The notes: generated by a model from the sequence alone, not told the origin. A stretch of DNA of 50,425 nucleotides from Cryptoclostridium sp964637365 (GCA_964637365.1 CAZWWH010000015.1:1-50425), one strand, 5' to 3'. Shown: positions 17,356 to 25,643, counted from the stretch's first letter. Numbers and translations: made by a program.

Positions 17356-17541
17356 TTATTTAGATGCGGCAGCTTTAACTACCTCTTGTCCTTTATAGTA
17401 GCCGCATTCAGGGCAAGCCTGATGGGGCCGTTTGATACTATGGCATTGAGGACAAGTAGACAAGCCAGGGATACGAAGTTTATCTTCTCCGCGGCGCTGT
17501 CTTTTATTGGATTTAGAAGTTTTTCCTTTGGGTACACCCAT
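17356..17541 (-). CDS. rpmF: 50S ribosomal protein L32
   Basis: 61 aa, starting MGVPKGKTSKSNKRQRR, with a zinc ribbon C30xxC33 and C43xxC46. This is the zinc-binding form of L32. AAGGGGTG precedes the ATG. It lies between yceD and plsX, the usual order. Confidence 0.97.
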   Translation of the reverse strand: MGVPKGKTSKSNKRQRRGEDKLRIPGLSTCPQCHSIKRPHQACPECGYYKGQEVVKAAASK

Positions 17542-17556
17542 TGTTTACACCCCTTT

Positions 17557-18090
17557 CTAATCATTCTCTTTGAGCAAATCAGCCAGAACCGCAAGACGTG
17601 GGTCAATGGGTGATTTATCACAAGAGCATTCTTTGTTGTTGAGATTCTGTCCGCAGCTGGGGCATAGCCCTTTACAGTCCTCACGACAGAGGACTTTCAT
17701 GGGCATCGCAAGGAACAAAGCCTGCTCTACATAAGGCAGAAGGTCGATCACGTCCCCTTCAAAGAAATGAACATCATCATCTGCTTCTTCCCCTTCGGAC
17801 ACTTTTTCCGGAAGATTGGTAAAGGATTCCGAAAAATCAGTCGTAATGGTAAATTCGGTTTCATCACCGCAACGGTCGCATTCCGCAGTAAACTGCGCTG
17901 AAATACTGCCGCTAACCTTAAGAACGCGGTCGAGGTTTTCAGCCTTCCCTTGAAATTCCAGTGGCTTGGAATCACTTAGCGATAAATCAGTCAGCCCTTT
18001 TAATTTTTCTTTCGATAGGGAGAAAGAGAGAGCTTCACGGCCACCAGCCACATTTTTCAGTTTATCTACCCGAATAATCATCGGACTCAT
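17557..18090 (-). CDS. yceD: YceD/DUF177 family protein
   Basis: 177 aa from the ATG at 18090 (GGAAG 8 bases upstream); starts at 18105 or 18099 are less well supported. It carries CDRCGDE and the C-terminal cysteine cluster CREDCKGLCPSCGQNL. DUF177 proteins are almost always next to rpmF and are linked to 23S rRNA or ribosome assembly, with no defined reaction. A perfect sigma-A promoter lies about 30 bases upstream. Confidence 0.9.
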   Translation of the reverse strand: MSPMIIRVDKLKNVAGGREALSFSLSKEKLKGLTDLSLSDSKPLEFQGKAENLDRVLKVSGSISAQFTAECDRCGDETEFTITTDFSESFTNLPEKVSEGEEADDDVHFFEGDVIDLLPYVEQALFLAMPMKVLCREDCKGLCPSCGQNLNNKECSCDKSPIDPRLAVLADLLKEND

Positions 18091-18117
18091 ACGCATTTCT
18101 TCCATAATAACAGAATA

Positions 18118-18146
18118 ATTATATATAAGTGTTCCCTAAATGTCAA
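18118..18146 (-). promoter_or_regulatory. Perfect consensus sigma-A promoter of yceD-rpmF-plsX-acpP
   Basis: Read on the minus strand: TTGACA (18141-18146), exactly 17 bases, TATAAT (18118-18123). Transcription would start near 18111, giving a leader of only about 20 bases to the yceD start. Both hexamers are exact consensus. Confidence 0.85.
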
Positions 18147-18179
18147 GAGTTATCCGCTAAAATCCCAATAAAACAGGAT

Positions 18180-19379
18180 TTATTTGCTGATAATTGCTAA
18201 GGTATCGCGAGCAATTGCCAATTCTTCATTGGTGGGAACGATGAAAGCTTTCACTTTGGAATTGGGAGTGGTGATCAATTTATCAACACCACGGCAATTA
18301 TTGGCTTCTTTATCGAGTTCAACGCCGAGTACACCAAGTCCTTCCAAAATACGTTCACGAGCCAAGATGGAGTTTTCACCAATGCCGGCGGTGAAAGCGA
18401 TGGCATCAACGCCGCCCAAAGCAACAGCGTAAGCGCCAATATATTTTTGTACGCCATAGTAGAAAACTTCCATGGAAATCTGGGCTTGTTCATTGCCTTC
18501 AGCAGCAGCTTCTTCCACATTGCGAAGGTCACTGGAAACACCAGATACGCCGAGGAAACCGCTCTTCTTATTGAGGAAAGTTTCCATTTCTTCAGGTTTT
18601 ACAGCACCCTGAGTCTGCAAATAGGTAACAACGGAAGCGTCGATATCACCGCAACGGGTACCCATAAGAACGCCGGCCAAAGGAGTGAGGCCCATAGAGG
18701 TATCGATACATTTGCCGCCGTCAACAGCGGTAATGCTGGAACCATTGCCGAGATGGCAGGTGATGATTTTGGTTTCTTCAATAGGTTTGCCAAGAAGTTC
18801 AGCAGTTTTTTGAGCAACAAATTTATGGGAGGTACCATGAGCGCCATAACGGCGGACGCTGTACTTTTCAGCTACTTTATGGTCAATCCCATAGGTATAT
18901 GCCTTGGCGGGCATGGTAGAAGTATGGAACGAGGTATCGAACACGGAAACCATGGGAACACCGGGCATTACTTTGGCGCAAGCTCTGATCCCTGCAACGT
19001 GGGCAGGATTATGAAGCGGAGCCATGGGGAAGGTTGTTTCCATATCTTCGATAACCTTATCAGTAATCAAAACGGATTCGGGGAAGAGAACGCCGCCATT
19101 CACATAACGGTGTCCAACACCGCCGATTTCGCTAAGATCATCAATAACGCCATGTTCTTTATCAGTAAGAGCGTCAAATACCATTTTAATGGCAACGGTA
19201 TGATCAGGGATATCTTGACGAACTTCCATTTTTTCCTTACCGGAAGGGCTGTGAGTGAGCACAGAGTTGTCGATACCGATACGGTCAACAAGGCCTTTTG
19301 CCATTACGCTTTCGTCATCCATATCAATGAGTTGATATTTCAGAGAAGAGCTGCCGCAGTTTACCACGAGAATTTTCAT
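18180..19379 (-). CDS. ackA: Acetate kinase
   Basis: 399 aa; interconverts acetyl-phosphate and acetate with ATP formation, the energy-yielding end of acetogenic and fermentative metabolism. Motifs: NCGSSSLKYQL at the N-terminus, HLGNGSSITAV, DTSMGLTPLAG and FTAGIGEN. ATG at 19379 is preceded by GGAGG at 8 bases; the TTG at 19394 lies inside that site's context and is rejected. No pta gene is adjacent. A likely -10 (TATAAT on the minus strand, 19467-19472) lies upstream. Confidence 0.97.
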   Translation of the reverse strand: MKILVVNCGSSSLKYQLIDMDDESVMAKGLVDRIGIDNSVLTHSPSGKEKMEVRQDIPDHTVAIKMVFDALTDKEHGVIDDLSEIGGVGHRYVNGGVLFPESVLITDKVIEDMETTFPMAPLHNPAHVAGIRACAKVMPGVPMVSVFDTSFHTSTMPAKAYTYGIDHKVAEKYSVRRYGAHGTSHKFVAQKTAELLGKPIEETKIITCHLGNGSSITAVDGGKCIDTSMGLTPLAGVLMGTRCGDIDASVVTYLQTQGAVKPEEMETFLNKKSGFLGVSGVSSDLRNVEEAAAEGNEQAQISMEVFYYGVQKYIGAYAVALGGVDAIAFTAGIGENSILARERILEGLGVLGVELDKEANNCRGVDKLITTPNSKVKAFIVPTNEELAIARDTLAIISK

Positions 19380-19466
19380 GAAAAATACCTCCAAAACTTC
19401 ATTTCGATCTTTGTTTTTCTGTTTGATCTATTGATTGTTGTTTTTATGATAAAACAAATATAGCTT

Positions 19467-19472
19467 ATTATA
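19467..19472 (-). promoter_or_regulatory. -10 element for ackA
   Basis: TATAAT on the minus strand about 90 bases upstream of ackA; no good -35 at 17 bases. Tentative. Confidence 0.35.
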
Positions 19473-19570
19473 TTCTTACATAAAAGTCATATTTTTAACA
19501 GAGGAATTTTTTGACTTTTTTGGCAAAAATCCCCACAAGATACGCATGATTAAAAAGATGGTGATACAAA

Positions 19571-20686
19571 TTGAAACGATTATTTCCCTGGTTTCTTATG
19601 GGTATGATGCTTTACTTTTTTATTGCGCCCACCGAGGTTTCTGCGGCAACGAAAGACGGATTAACACTTTGGTTTGCATCTGTGGTTCCAGCCTTGCTGC
19701 CCTTTTTTATCTTAAGCAATCTTTGCATGACCTTTGGTGTCGCAGAATCAATGGGTAAAATCTTCCGTCCAGTAACGGAACGTCTTTTTCACTTACCAGG
19801 AGAAGCGGCCTTTATTATGGTGACGGGTTATAGCACAGGGGCCCCTGTCAGCGCAGGGCTCATCGCATCCCTGCGGAAAGCAAAGAAGCTTACCAAAAGG
19901 CAAGCTGAAGATATGCTAGGCTTATGCACCAACGTAAGTCCTCTTTTTATCCTATCGGTCGTGGCGGAATCCTTCCTGGGCCAACCACAGCTGGGACTCA
20001 CCTTGGCATCCATTCATTACGGAAGCAATCTTATTTTAGGCTTCATCCTCGGTTTCACCCGAGAAAAAGTTTCGTCCCCAAGAACCGCAGTATCCCCTAT
20101 CACACAAACACCTTCTTTAGGCAAAGCTTTATCCGATGCTGTTTATCACGGCGTCTCCACCATCAATCTCATCGGTGGACTCATGATAGTTTTTATTATT
20201 TTGCTTACCATGATGGATACCTGGGGAATTACCTCTATGTTCAATGCCCTTATTCACACAATTCTACCTCAAGACATGACGGGATTATTCCACGGCATCT
20301 GGGAAATGACCATCGGTACAAAAGAACTAAGCCAAACAGCTTCTCTGAATGGCCTGGCAATTCCCTTCATTTCCGCTATCCTGGCATTTGGAGGAATTTC
20401 CACCACCATCCAGGTACAATCCCAAATCAGGGATACGGATTTGACACTGAAAAGATATCTTCCCTATAAGATCAGCCAAAGTATATTAGCTTTTTTATTG
20501 GCGCTATTTTTGCCCATAAAGAAACAGGCGGTCACGGTTTCCGGTTCAATAAACGCGGTTGCGCCGCCTGATTTATTTAATTATCAATATCCCGTCTGGT
20601 CTCTTGCAGTCCTAGCAATGATGGGAATTAGTCTTGCTCTTCTACATATTCAGTTGCGGAAGAAGCAGCGGGCTTTTTGGCGCTGA
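19571..20686 (+). CDS. ylbJ: Sporulation integral membrane protein YlbJ
   Basis: 371-aa polytopic membrane protein with a nucleoside-recognition (gate) fold; several hydrophobic segments, the first at about residues 5-25. The segments VVPALLPFFILSNL and GYSTGAPVSAGLIA are characteristic of YlbJ, needed for spore cortex formation in Bacillus. The start is a TTG with GGTGAT upstream. Its 3' end overlaps the convergent coiled-coil gene by 59 bases. Confidence 0.88.
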   Translation: MKRLFPWFLMGMMLYFFIAPTEVSAATKDGLTLWFASVVPALLPFFILSNLCMTFGVAESMGKIFRPVTERLFHLPGEAAFIMVTGYSTGAPVSAGLIASLRKAKKLTKRQAEDMLGLCTNVSPLFILSVVAESFLGQPQLGLTLASIHYGSNLILGFILGFTREKVSSPRTAVSPITQTPSLGKALSDAVYHGVSTINLIGGLMIVFIILLTMMDTWGITSMFNALIHTILPQDMTGLFHGIWEMTIGTKELSQTASLNGLAIPFISAILAFGGISTTIQVQSQIRDTDLTLKRYLPYKISQSILAFLLALFLPIKKQAVTVSGSINAVAPPDLFNYQYPVWSLAVLAMMGISLALLHIQLRKKQRAFWR

Positions 20687-21122
20687 CACGCAGTTCATCT
20701 CTGCTTTTCTTTACGGTGTAAAGGGCTTTATCAAGATTATTTTCAATCTGATAAAGAATATCATTGGCATAGCTTCTGGCACCTTCACGGACTTCCAGTG
20801 CGTTCTGCTTGCTACGTTCCAATAAAGCGTCAGCTTCTGCCTGGGCATGACGCACAATTTCATGTTCAGAAATCATACTTCTGGCTTCTTTTCGTGCATT
20901 TTCCAATTCTTTTTCTGCCTTAGCCTGGGCTTCGGCAATCATTCTATCTTTTTCCAGTAAAGCATACTGGGCATCTTTCAATTCCTGAGGCAAATTATCA
21001 CGAATCAAATCGATAAGCTCGAACATTTCATCCACATCAACCATGACTTTACCGGTAAGGGGAACTTTGGTTGCAGTATCTACAATTTCTTCCAACTGAT
21101 CGACATACTTTAAGATTTCCAT
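20628..21122 (-). CDS. Coiled-coil ATP synthase B-subunit-like protein
   Basis: 164 aa, soluble, with a long charged helix (about residues 45-150, rich in Glu, Lys, Ala) resembling the F0 b-subunit/DivIVA type of coiled coil, and a tail PAASSATEYVEEQD. It starts 15 bases after rsmD and is probably co-transcribed. Proteins of this kind often sit near rsmD/coaD in Clostridia; function unknown. The last 59 bases are shared in antisense with ylbJ. Confidence 0.75.
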   Translation of the reverse strand: MEILKYVDQLEEIVDTATKVPLTGKVMVDVDEMFELIDLIRDNLPQELKDAQYALLEKDRMIAEAQAKAEKELENARKEARSMISEHEIVRHAQAEADALLERSKQNALEVREGARSYANDILYQIENNLDKALYTVKKSRDELRVSAKKPAASSATEYVEEQD

Positions 21123-21137
21123 TTTTTACACCTCATA

Positions 21138-21686
21138 TTATTTTATTCCGTAATTAACTCTGTAAAAACAAATTTGGGCTGCGCCATATTTTTTAGTTTT
21201 AATGGCAACCAAAGCGGGATTTGTGCAAATTTCCGGTTCAGTCGACGATGTTTCAGCAACAATCATCCCGTTTTCTTTTAAGGAGCCCAATTTGATGATA
21301 AATTCTAAACTCTCTGCTAACAAGCCTCTGCCATATGGCGGATCCAATATAATCAGATCGTAAGACTCGCCGCAGCGCAATGCCTGCCGGAAATCGCAAC
21401 AGCGAATTTCCACACGGGACGTAAGGTTTAAATCGGTAATATTTTTTTGAATAATATTGCAAGCCCCGCGAGATTGATCGCAAATCACAGCGGACGCAGC
21501 ATTTCGGGATAACGCCTCAATAGCCATGGCGCCAGTACCGCCGAATAAATCCAGCACTTTTGTTTCAGATACGTCGTACAAACTGTTAAACACAGCGCCG
21601 CGCACTTTGTCTAAAGTAGGTCTTGTCTCATGACCATCCATTGAGTGAAGTTTTCGCCCTTTCAGGCTCCCGCCGATAATACGCAA
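21138..21686 (-). CDS. rsmD: 16S rRNA (guanine966-N2)-methyltransferase
   Basis: 182-aa SAM-dependent methyltransferase. Starts MRIIGGSLKGRKL, with ETRPTLDKVRGAVFNSL, SAM motif LDLFGGTGAMAIEA and catalytic LDPPYGRG. TTG start with AGGTGAT 5 bases upstream. Divergent from gpr. Confidence 0.95.
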   Translation of the reverse strand: MRIIGGSLKGRKLHSMDGHETRPTLDKVRGAVFNSLYDVSETKVLDLFGGTGAMAIEALSRNAASAVICDQSRGACNIIQKNITDLNLTSRVEIRCCDFRQALRCGESYDLIILDPPYGRGLLAESLEFIIKLGSLKENGMIVAETSSTEPEICTNPALVAIKTKKYGAAQICFYRVNYGIK

Positions 21687-22002
21687 ATAATCACCTGATT
21701 CTCAGCAGTGAAACGGTCCCGGATTTCGTCTCCAAAACTTTGCAAAATAAGAATAATTATCAAGCATTTGCACAATCTAACAACAGAAATCCAATGATTC
21801 TTCCAATCCCCCGAAGAGTCTTTTGGTTTCTCTCTCCCTATTTTGGGGCGGCGGAGTTTTGCCGTTTCTTCAGAAAAATTTTGACGGAGAAACAGCTTCT
21901 GCCGCCATATTTTTTCTTACACTATATAATAACTTATTTTAGCATGAAAAAGCAAGTTTTCAATGGAATTTTTTAAAAAAAATTTTTGAAACGGAGGGAA
22001 AA
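21687..22002. other. Intergenic region between rsmD and gpr
   Basis: 316 bases between divergent genes. A TATAAT-like stretch near 21923 on the plus strand could serve gpr, but I found no convincing sigma-F/sigma-G pair. GGCGGC near 21846 and GCCGCC near 21901 could pair loosely. An open frame at 21740-21976 has no ribosome binding site. Nothing else is recognised. Confidence 0.5.
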
Positions 22003-22998
22003 TTGTTGGAACATCGTATTTTTTCTGAACTTCATGTGAACTGCGATTTGGCTGCTGAAGCTCACGCCCTTTTGAGAGGGGAACAGGATGTTGAAATCCC
22101 AGGAGTGAAGGAGGAAGTTGTCAACCAAAAATTCACAAAAATTACAAAAATTACCATTCTCAATGAAGATGGTGCCAGACTAATGAAACGTCCTAAAGGA
22201 CATTACATTACAATAGAAGCTCCCATGGTATCGGAAGACTTTGACGCTCTAGAAGAGGCTGCATTCGCCACCGGAAATGCCATTCGAGATATGGTAGAAA
22301 AATTGGCTCCCAACAACAGCCACGCACCAATTCTCATTTGTGGCCTTGGCAATGAACGCATCACTGCCGACGCATTGGGCCCTTCCGTCATCCAAAAGTC
22401 TTTGGCCACGCGGCAGTTCTTTTTAACCATGGCCAAGGATGTTGTCGGTCGCTACCGCTCTACCGTATTATTGCGGACCGATGTGATGGCAAACACCGGC
22501 ATGGAGTCGGCGGAGCTGATTGCGGCAACGGCCCATCAAATAAACGCCTCAGCCATTATTGTCATTGATGCCTTGGCTGCTTTGGGCGCGGAGCGGTTGG
22601 GGACTTCATTTCAGATTTCTGATACTGGAATTACACCGGGCGCTGGTCTCGGCAATATACGTTCTGCCATTAATCGGGAGACCATGGGAATCCCCGTCAT
22701 AGCCTTAGGTGTTCCCACGGTGATCCGTATGGAAACCCTCATCGATCAAATTATGCATCATAGCCAAAATCCACGGGAGCACCAGGATAGCAACGCAAAG
22801 AACGATGCTCCCATGGGAGCATCGTCCAAAATCATTTCTGAATCCATTTTAATGAAGCAACGGGAGCACTTTGCCGTAACTCCCAAAGACATCGACCATG
22901 TCATAGACAGAGCCGCTTCCGCTTTAACTGTTGGCATTCATATTGCATTACATCAATCCATCGGAGAAGACAACTACCATGAGTACATTAATGTATGA
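22003..22998 (+). CDS. gpr: Germination protease GPR
   Basis: 331-aa aspartate-type endopeptidase (family A25) that degrades small acid-soluble spore proteins during germination. Recognised by ICGLGNERITADALGP, RTDVMANTGMESAELI and IDALAALGAERLGTSFQISDTGITPGAGLGN. TTG start with GGAGGG 5 bases upstream. A 24-bp perfect palindrome falls at about residues 267-274, in a variable hydrophilic stretch. Its stop and that of the convergent SLH gene are one base apart. Its likely substrate, an alpha/beta SASP, is 2.6 kb away. Confidence 0.96.
   Translation: MLEHRIFSELHVNCDLAAEAHALLRGEQDVEIPGVKEEVVNQKFTKITKITILNEDGARLMKRPKGHYITIEAPMVSEDFDALEEAAFATGNAIRDMVEKLAPNNSHAPILICGLGNERITADALGPSVIQKSLATRQFFLTMAKDVVGRYRSTVLLRTDVMANTGMESAELIAATAHQINASAIIVIDALAALGAERLGTSFQISDTGITPGAGLGNIRSAINRETMGIPVIALGVPTVIRMETLIDQIMHHSQNPREHQDSNAKNDAPMGASSKIISESILMKQREHFAVTPKDIDHVIDRAASALTVGIHIALHQSIGEDNYHEYINV
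22802..22825. repeat. 24-bp perfect palindrome inside gpr
   Basis: ACGATGCTCCCA followed directly by TGGGAGCATCGT, centre between 22813 and 22814, no loop. GGGAGCA also occurs at about 22776 and 22862 on the same strand. Confidence 0.8.
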
Positions 22999-22999
22999 T

Positions 23000-24142
23000 T
23001 TAATGTGGCATTGTCATCATATAGGCAGTTAAGTTAGACAACATGGTGGCAGCCTCCGCTCTGGTGGCATTTCCCTTGGGAACAAACATATTATTATCTC
23101 TTCCGTTGATGATCCCCGCCGCTTGAATCCGTTTTACAGCATCTAAGGCCCAAGAACCAATAACGGGAGCATCGGCGAAATCAGTAGCGGCCCGTACCGC
23201 TTTACACTCAAGCTGGTAATAAGAAATATACCGATCGCAAAGAGTGGCCATTTCCTCTCTGGTAATGGTGGCATTGGGTGCGAACCGATCCGCTGACTTT
23301 CCTTGTACCAAGCCGCGCTCTGTTCCCCATGCTACATAGCGATAAAACCAATGATCGCTTGTAACATCGGTAAAGCGGTTCGTTTGGCAGCTTGCCACAT
23401 CTTCACTAGATAATACCGCCAGGATCTTCACAAACTCGGCTCGGGTAATGCTGCGATCCGGCTGGAAGTTACTTTCGGAAACACCGTTTAAAACTCCATG
23501 TGCAGACAGGAATTCAACATAGCTTTTTCCCCAATGCCCGGTTATATCGGTAAAGCTTTTTAAATTATCAGTAATCGTATATGTCTCCGAAATTCCTAAC
23601 TGCCAACGAAGTTCAAAGCCATCGGAAAAATAGGCGCTGTTCCCGATATAGCTATCTTGATTCCCTTTCACTGCTGTGGTTAAGGTACCGCTTTCATAGG
23701 GGACAGAAACAATGCAAAGACCAGATTGTCCCCAAATAGTACTTCCATTTGATTTAATTCTTGCAGCACAGGTGTTTCCCTTCACGGAAAGCGAAAACTC
23801 AACAGTATCGTCAGCCTGTTCTACAATGCTTTCAAGATAGGCTTTGTTCATAATCAAAGCCCCATCATCCCCAACAACCATAAGTCCCTCAAAGCCATCA
23901 TCGGATATCATGGCGCGAAGACCGTTACATTCCATTGATAAAGAGGTTCCCTCCATATCCAATTTCTGAAAGTCAAAGAGCGCAGAAGTGATTGCGCTGC
24001 TTTGGCTTTTTACGTCAGTGGCCTCCTGGGGTTGGGTTTCATCCAAAGCGTAAAGACGCTCCACACCGAAGAGGCAAAACGTTCCAATTCCCATCAACAA
24101 TGCGCCAATTAAAACGAGCGCTGTGATATATCGCTTTTTCAT
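23000..24142 (-). CDS. S-layer homology (SLH) domain protein
   Basis: 380 aa from ATG 24142 (GGAG upstream). Signal peptide/membrane anchor at about residues 1-32, a roughly 150-residue unrecognised domain, then three SLH domains over the C-terminal half (SFTDITGHWGKSYVEFL, RFTDVTSDHWFYRYV and the third near the end, each with an ITRAEF/TREEMA/ATRAEA motif). Exported and bound to secondary cell-wall polymer or outer layers. It has its own promoter overlapping the end of the upstream gene, so it is separable from the SOS operon. Confidence 0.88.
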   Translation of the reverse strand: MKKRYITALVLIGALLMGIGTFCLFGVERLYALDETQPQEATDVKSQSSAITSALFDFQKLDMEGTSLSMECNGLRAMISDDGFEGLMVVGDDGALIMNKAYLESIVEQADDTVEFSLSVKGNTCAARIKSNGSTIWGQSGLCIVSVPYESGTLTTAVKGNQDSYIGNSAYFSDGFELRWQLGISETYTITDNLKSFTDITGHWGKSYVEFLSAHGVLNGVSESNFQPDRSITRAEFVKILAVLSSEDVASCQTNRFTDVTSDHWFYRYVAWGTERGLVQGKSADRFAPNATITREEMATLCDRYISYYQLECKAVRAATDFADAPVIGSWALDAVKRIQAAGIINGRDNNMFVPKGNATRAEAATMLSNLTAYMMTMPH

Positions 24143-24170
24143 AATATACTCCAATTTTTATATTTGTTTT

Positions 24171-24199
24171 ATTATATATGAAAAAGCGACAAAATTCAA
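24171..24199 (-). promoter_or_regulatory. Sigma-A promoter of the SLH gene
   Basis: Minus strand TTGAAT (24194-24199), 17 bases, TATAAT (24171-24176). The -35 overlaps the TGA stop of the upstream regulator gene. Confidence 0.75.
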
Positions 24200-24585
24200 C
24201 TATGGCTTGACTCATTGAGTTGGCGTATCAAGCGGCGATGCATTCTCCGGCAGGTACTTTCATCGCAATACATACGATTTGCGATTTTGGTCCAGGTAAA
24301 TCGCCGAATATACCGCATTCTCAATAAACGGCGCTCCATGGAAGGAAATATTTCTATGACCGACTCCACCTTCAAGCGTAACTCCCCATAGGATTGAATC
24401 TTTTGTTCAAGCACATTTTCCAAGTCAACTACCGTAGCAACACCTTCCGCCATGGCATCATTATGACATGCCGAACCGCTGCGTCTTGGAGATTTCAAAA
24501 GGCTCCATATATTAGCGATTTCCTCCCGCAATTCTTCAATCTCCTGGCCCAGAGCACAGTAATCCTCACCTAGCTTCCATTTCAA
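24196..24585 (-). CDS. Phage ArpU/DUF1492-like sigma-70 region 4 regulator
   Basis: About 129 aa from a TTG at 24585, with GGAGGG 6 bases upstream; an upstream TTG at 24603 is possible. The N-terminal half is helical with the SPRRSGSACHNDAMAEG stretch typical of DUF1492; the C-terminal third is a sigma-region-4-like helix-turn-helix (RRLLRMRYIRRFTWTKIANRM, then DESTCRRMHRRLIRQL). Phage relatives (ArpU, RinA class) activate late or packaging genes next to terS. Here it lies downstream of terS, the reverse of common phage order, and is coupled to it. Confidence 0.78.
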   Translation of the reverse strand: MKWKLGEDYCALGQEIEELREEIANIWSLLKSPRRSGSACHNDAMAEGVATVVDLENVLEQKIQSYGELRLKVESVIEIFPSMERRLLRMRYIRRFTWTKIANRMYCDESTCRRMHRRLIRQLNESSHS

Positions 24586-24599
24586 AATAATCCCTCCAA

Positions 24600-24968
24600 T
24601 CAATCAGCGATGTTTTCTTCACCAAAAAAAATTACGGGACGCTGAGGAATTTGAGTATGATCCGAAAACAGAGAGGCGTTTTTCCCCAATAATTCTGCGG
24701 CACGCATTTTATCCCGAACAGTGACATCTTCATCGTTACTGCGCATGACTTTCGTAAGATACTCCAGAATTTCGTCATTTCCAGCAATATTCTGTTTTTC
24801 AATTTCAGATTTTCTTTGGGTGAGATAAGCGCTGATCTCCGCTTTCGCCAAAAGACGCGCTCCAGTAGTAGGAGCGCTTTTTTCACTGTAGCCGGCAGCA
24901 ATGGCAGCGGCAGTACCGTCCTCCAATTTCAGATATTGTTCGCAAAAAATACGTTGTTTGGTTGTCAT
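24600..24968 (-). CDS. Phage terminase small subunit
   Basis: 122 aa, Terminase_2/XtmA type: TTKQRIFCEQYLKL, TAAAIAAGYSEKSAPTTGARLLAK (DNA-binding helix-turn-helix, about residues 3-55) and a helical oligomerisation part. In phages it recognises the pac/cos site and feeds the large subunit. No large subunit or any other structural phage gene is nearby, so it is orphaned. It looks intact, with a sound reading frame, and is the middle gene of an SOS-box operon. Confidence 0.85.
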   Translation of the reverse strand: MTTKQRIFCEQYLKLEDGTAAAIAAGYSEKSAPTTGARLLAKAEISAYLTQRKSEIEKQNIAGNDEILEYLTKVMRSNDEDVTVRDKMRAAELLGKNASLFSDHTQIPQRPVIFFGEENIAD

Positions 24969-24979
24969 TCTGATACCTC

Positions 24980-25276
24980 CTAAAATTCAATACCATCATA
25001 TATTTCATTCAATTGCTGTCGTTCCATAGAAGTAAAATTTTCCTCTAAAAGATGTTCAAATCTAGTTGATAGTTCCTGCCGACAGGAAGGGCAAATTTGT
25101 AAATAATAAAACTCCGTTTCAAATGGTACGCCACACGTTTTACAGAGACTGATGGGGATAAGTGAATCATGGCAACCACAATGCGGACAACAAAAGGCAC
25201 GATAGCCCGTCTCACAATCTTTCACCAACATCGGGTCATCAGTAATCCGATGACATTTCATGCAGAGATGATGCAT
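24980..25276 (-). CDS. Small multi-zinc-ribbon protein
   Basis: 98 aa with several CxxC knuckles: CMKCH near the N-terminus, CCPHCGCH, CKTCG and CPSCR, followed by an acidic helical tail. It probably binds two zinc ions; a nucleic-acid or protein-binding role is likely but unproven. AAGGAGGGG precedes the ATG. It is first in the three-gene operon, 11 bases before terS, and is directly controlled by the consensus promoter and palindrome upstream. Confidence 0.75.
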   Translation of the reverse strand: MHHLCMKCHRITDDPMLVKDCETGYRAFCCPHCGCHDSLIPISLCKTCGVPFETEFYYLQICPSCRQELSTRFEHLLEENFTSMERQQLNEIYDGIEF

Positions 25277-25295
25277 TGCCCCTCCTTTCTTAACT

Positions 25296-25329
25296 CAATA
25301 TTAAAAGAACATTAGTTCTTTTAATATTG
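25296..25329. promoter_or_regulatory. LexA (SOS) box within a 34-bp palindrome
   Basis: Perfect 15-base arms CAATATTAAAAGAAC (25296-25310) and GTTCTTTTAATATTG (25315-25329) around ATTA. The core GAAC-ATTA-GTTC matches the Gram-positive LexA/DinR consensus GAAC-N4-GTTC. It starts 2 bases after the -10 and covers the expected transcription start, an ideal repressor position. An RNA hairpin in the leader is an alternative or additional reading. Confidence 0.72.
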
Positions 25330-25331
25330 AA

Positions 25332-25360
25332 ATTATATCGCCTTTCTTTTATTTTGTCAA
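25332..25360 (-). promoter_or_regulatory. Perfect consensus sigma-A promoter of the phage-derived operon
   Basis: Minus strand TTGACA (25355-25360), exactly 17 bases, TATAAT (25332-25337). Such a strong promoter directly on an operator is the pattern of a tightly repressed, inducible operon. Confidence 0.88.
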
Positions 25361-25601
25361 TACCATTTCTTAACGTTAATTTCGCAAGTGGAACATAATA
25401 TCGGACAATAAAGAGCATATTACCTGTTACAAGCGATATAAATATTTTTTACAGGCAGATGTGTCCAAAGTTAACCCATTTAGTTTAACTTCATTAATCG
25501 ACAATTATCTATATCATTTCTTTGAATAAACAGATTTAAACGCTCAATCAATTGATATCTCATAATATATATGAAAATCATGGGCATCACCGGGCAAAAA
25601 G
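25361..25601. other. AT-rich intergenic region upstream of the SOS operon
   Basis: About 240 bases without a gene. It contains an imperfect inverted repeat AAGTTAAC...GTTTAACTT near 25480-25502, but no ORF, promoter pair or attachment-site repeat that I can support. This could be the scar of a lost prophage left end. Confidence 0.45.
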
Positions 25602-25628
25602 AAAAGCTCCGATAAAATCGGAGCTTTT
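25602..25628 (-). terminator. Terminator of the SASP gene
   Basis: AAAAGCTCCGAT (25602-25613) and ATCGGAGCTTTT (25617-25628), perfect 12-bp stem, 3-base loop, followed on the minus strand by CTTTTTG. Lies 15 bases after the SASP stop codon. Confidence 0.85.
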
Positions 25629-25643
25629 TCATCATGGTAACTG

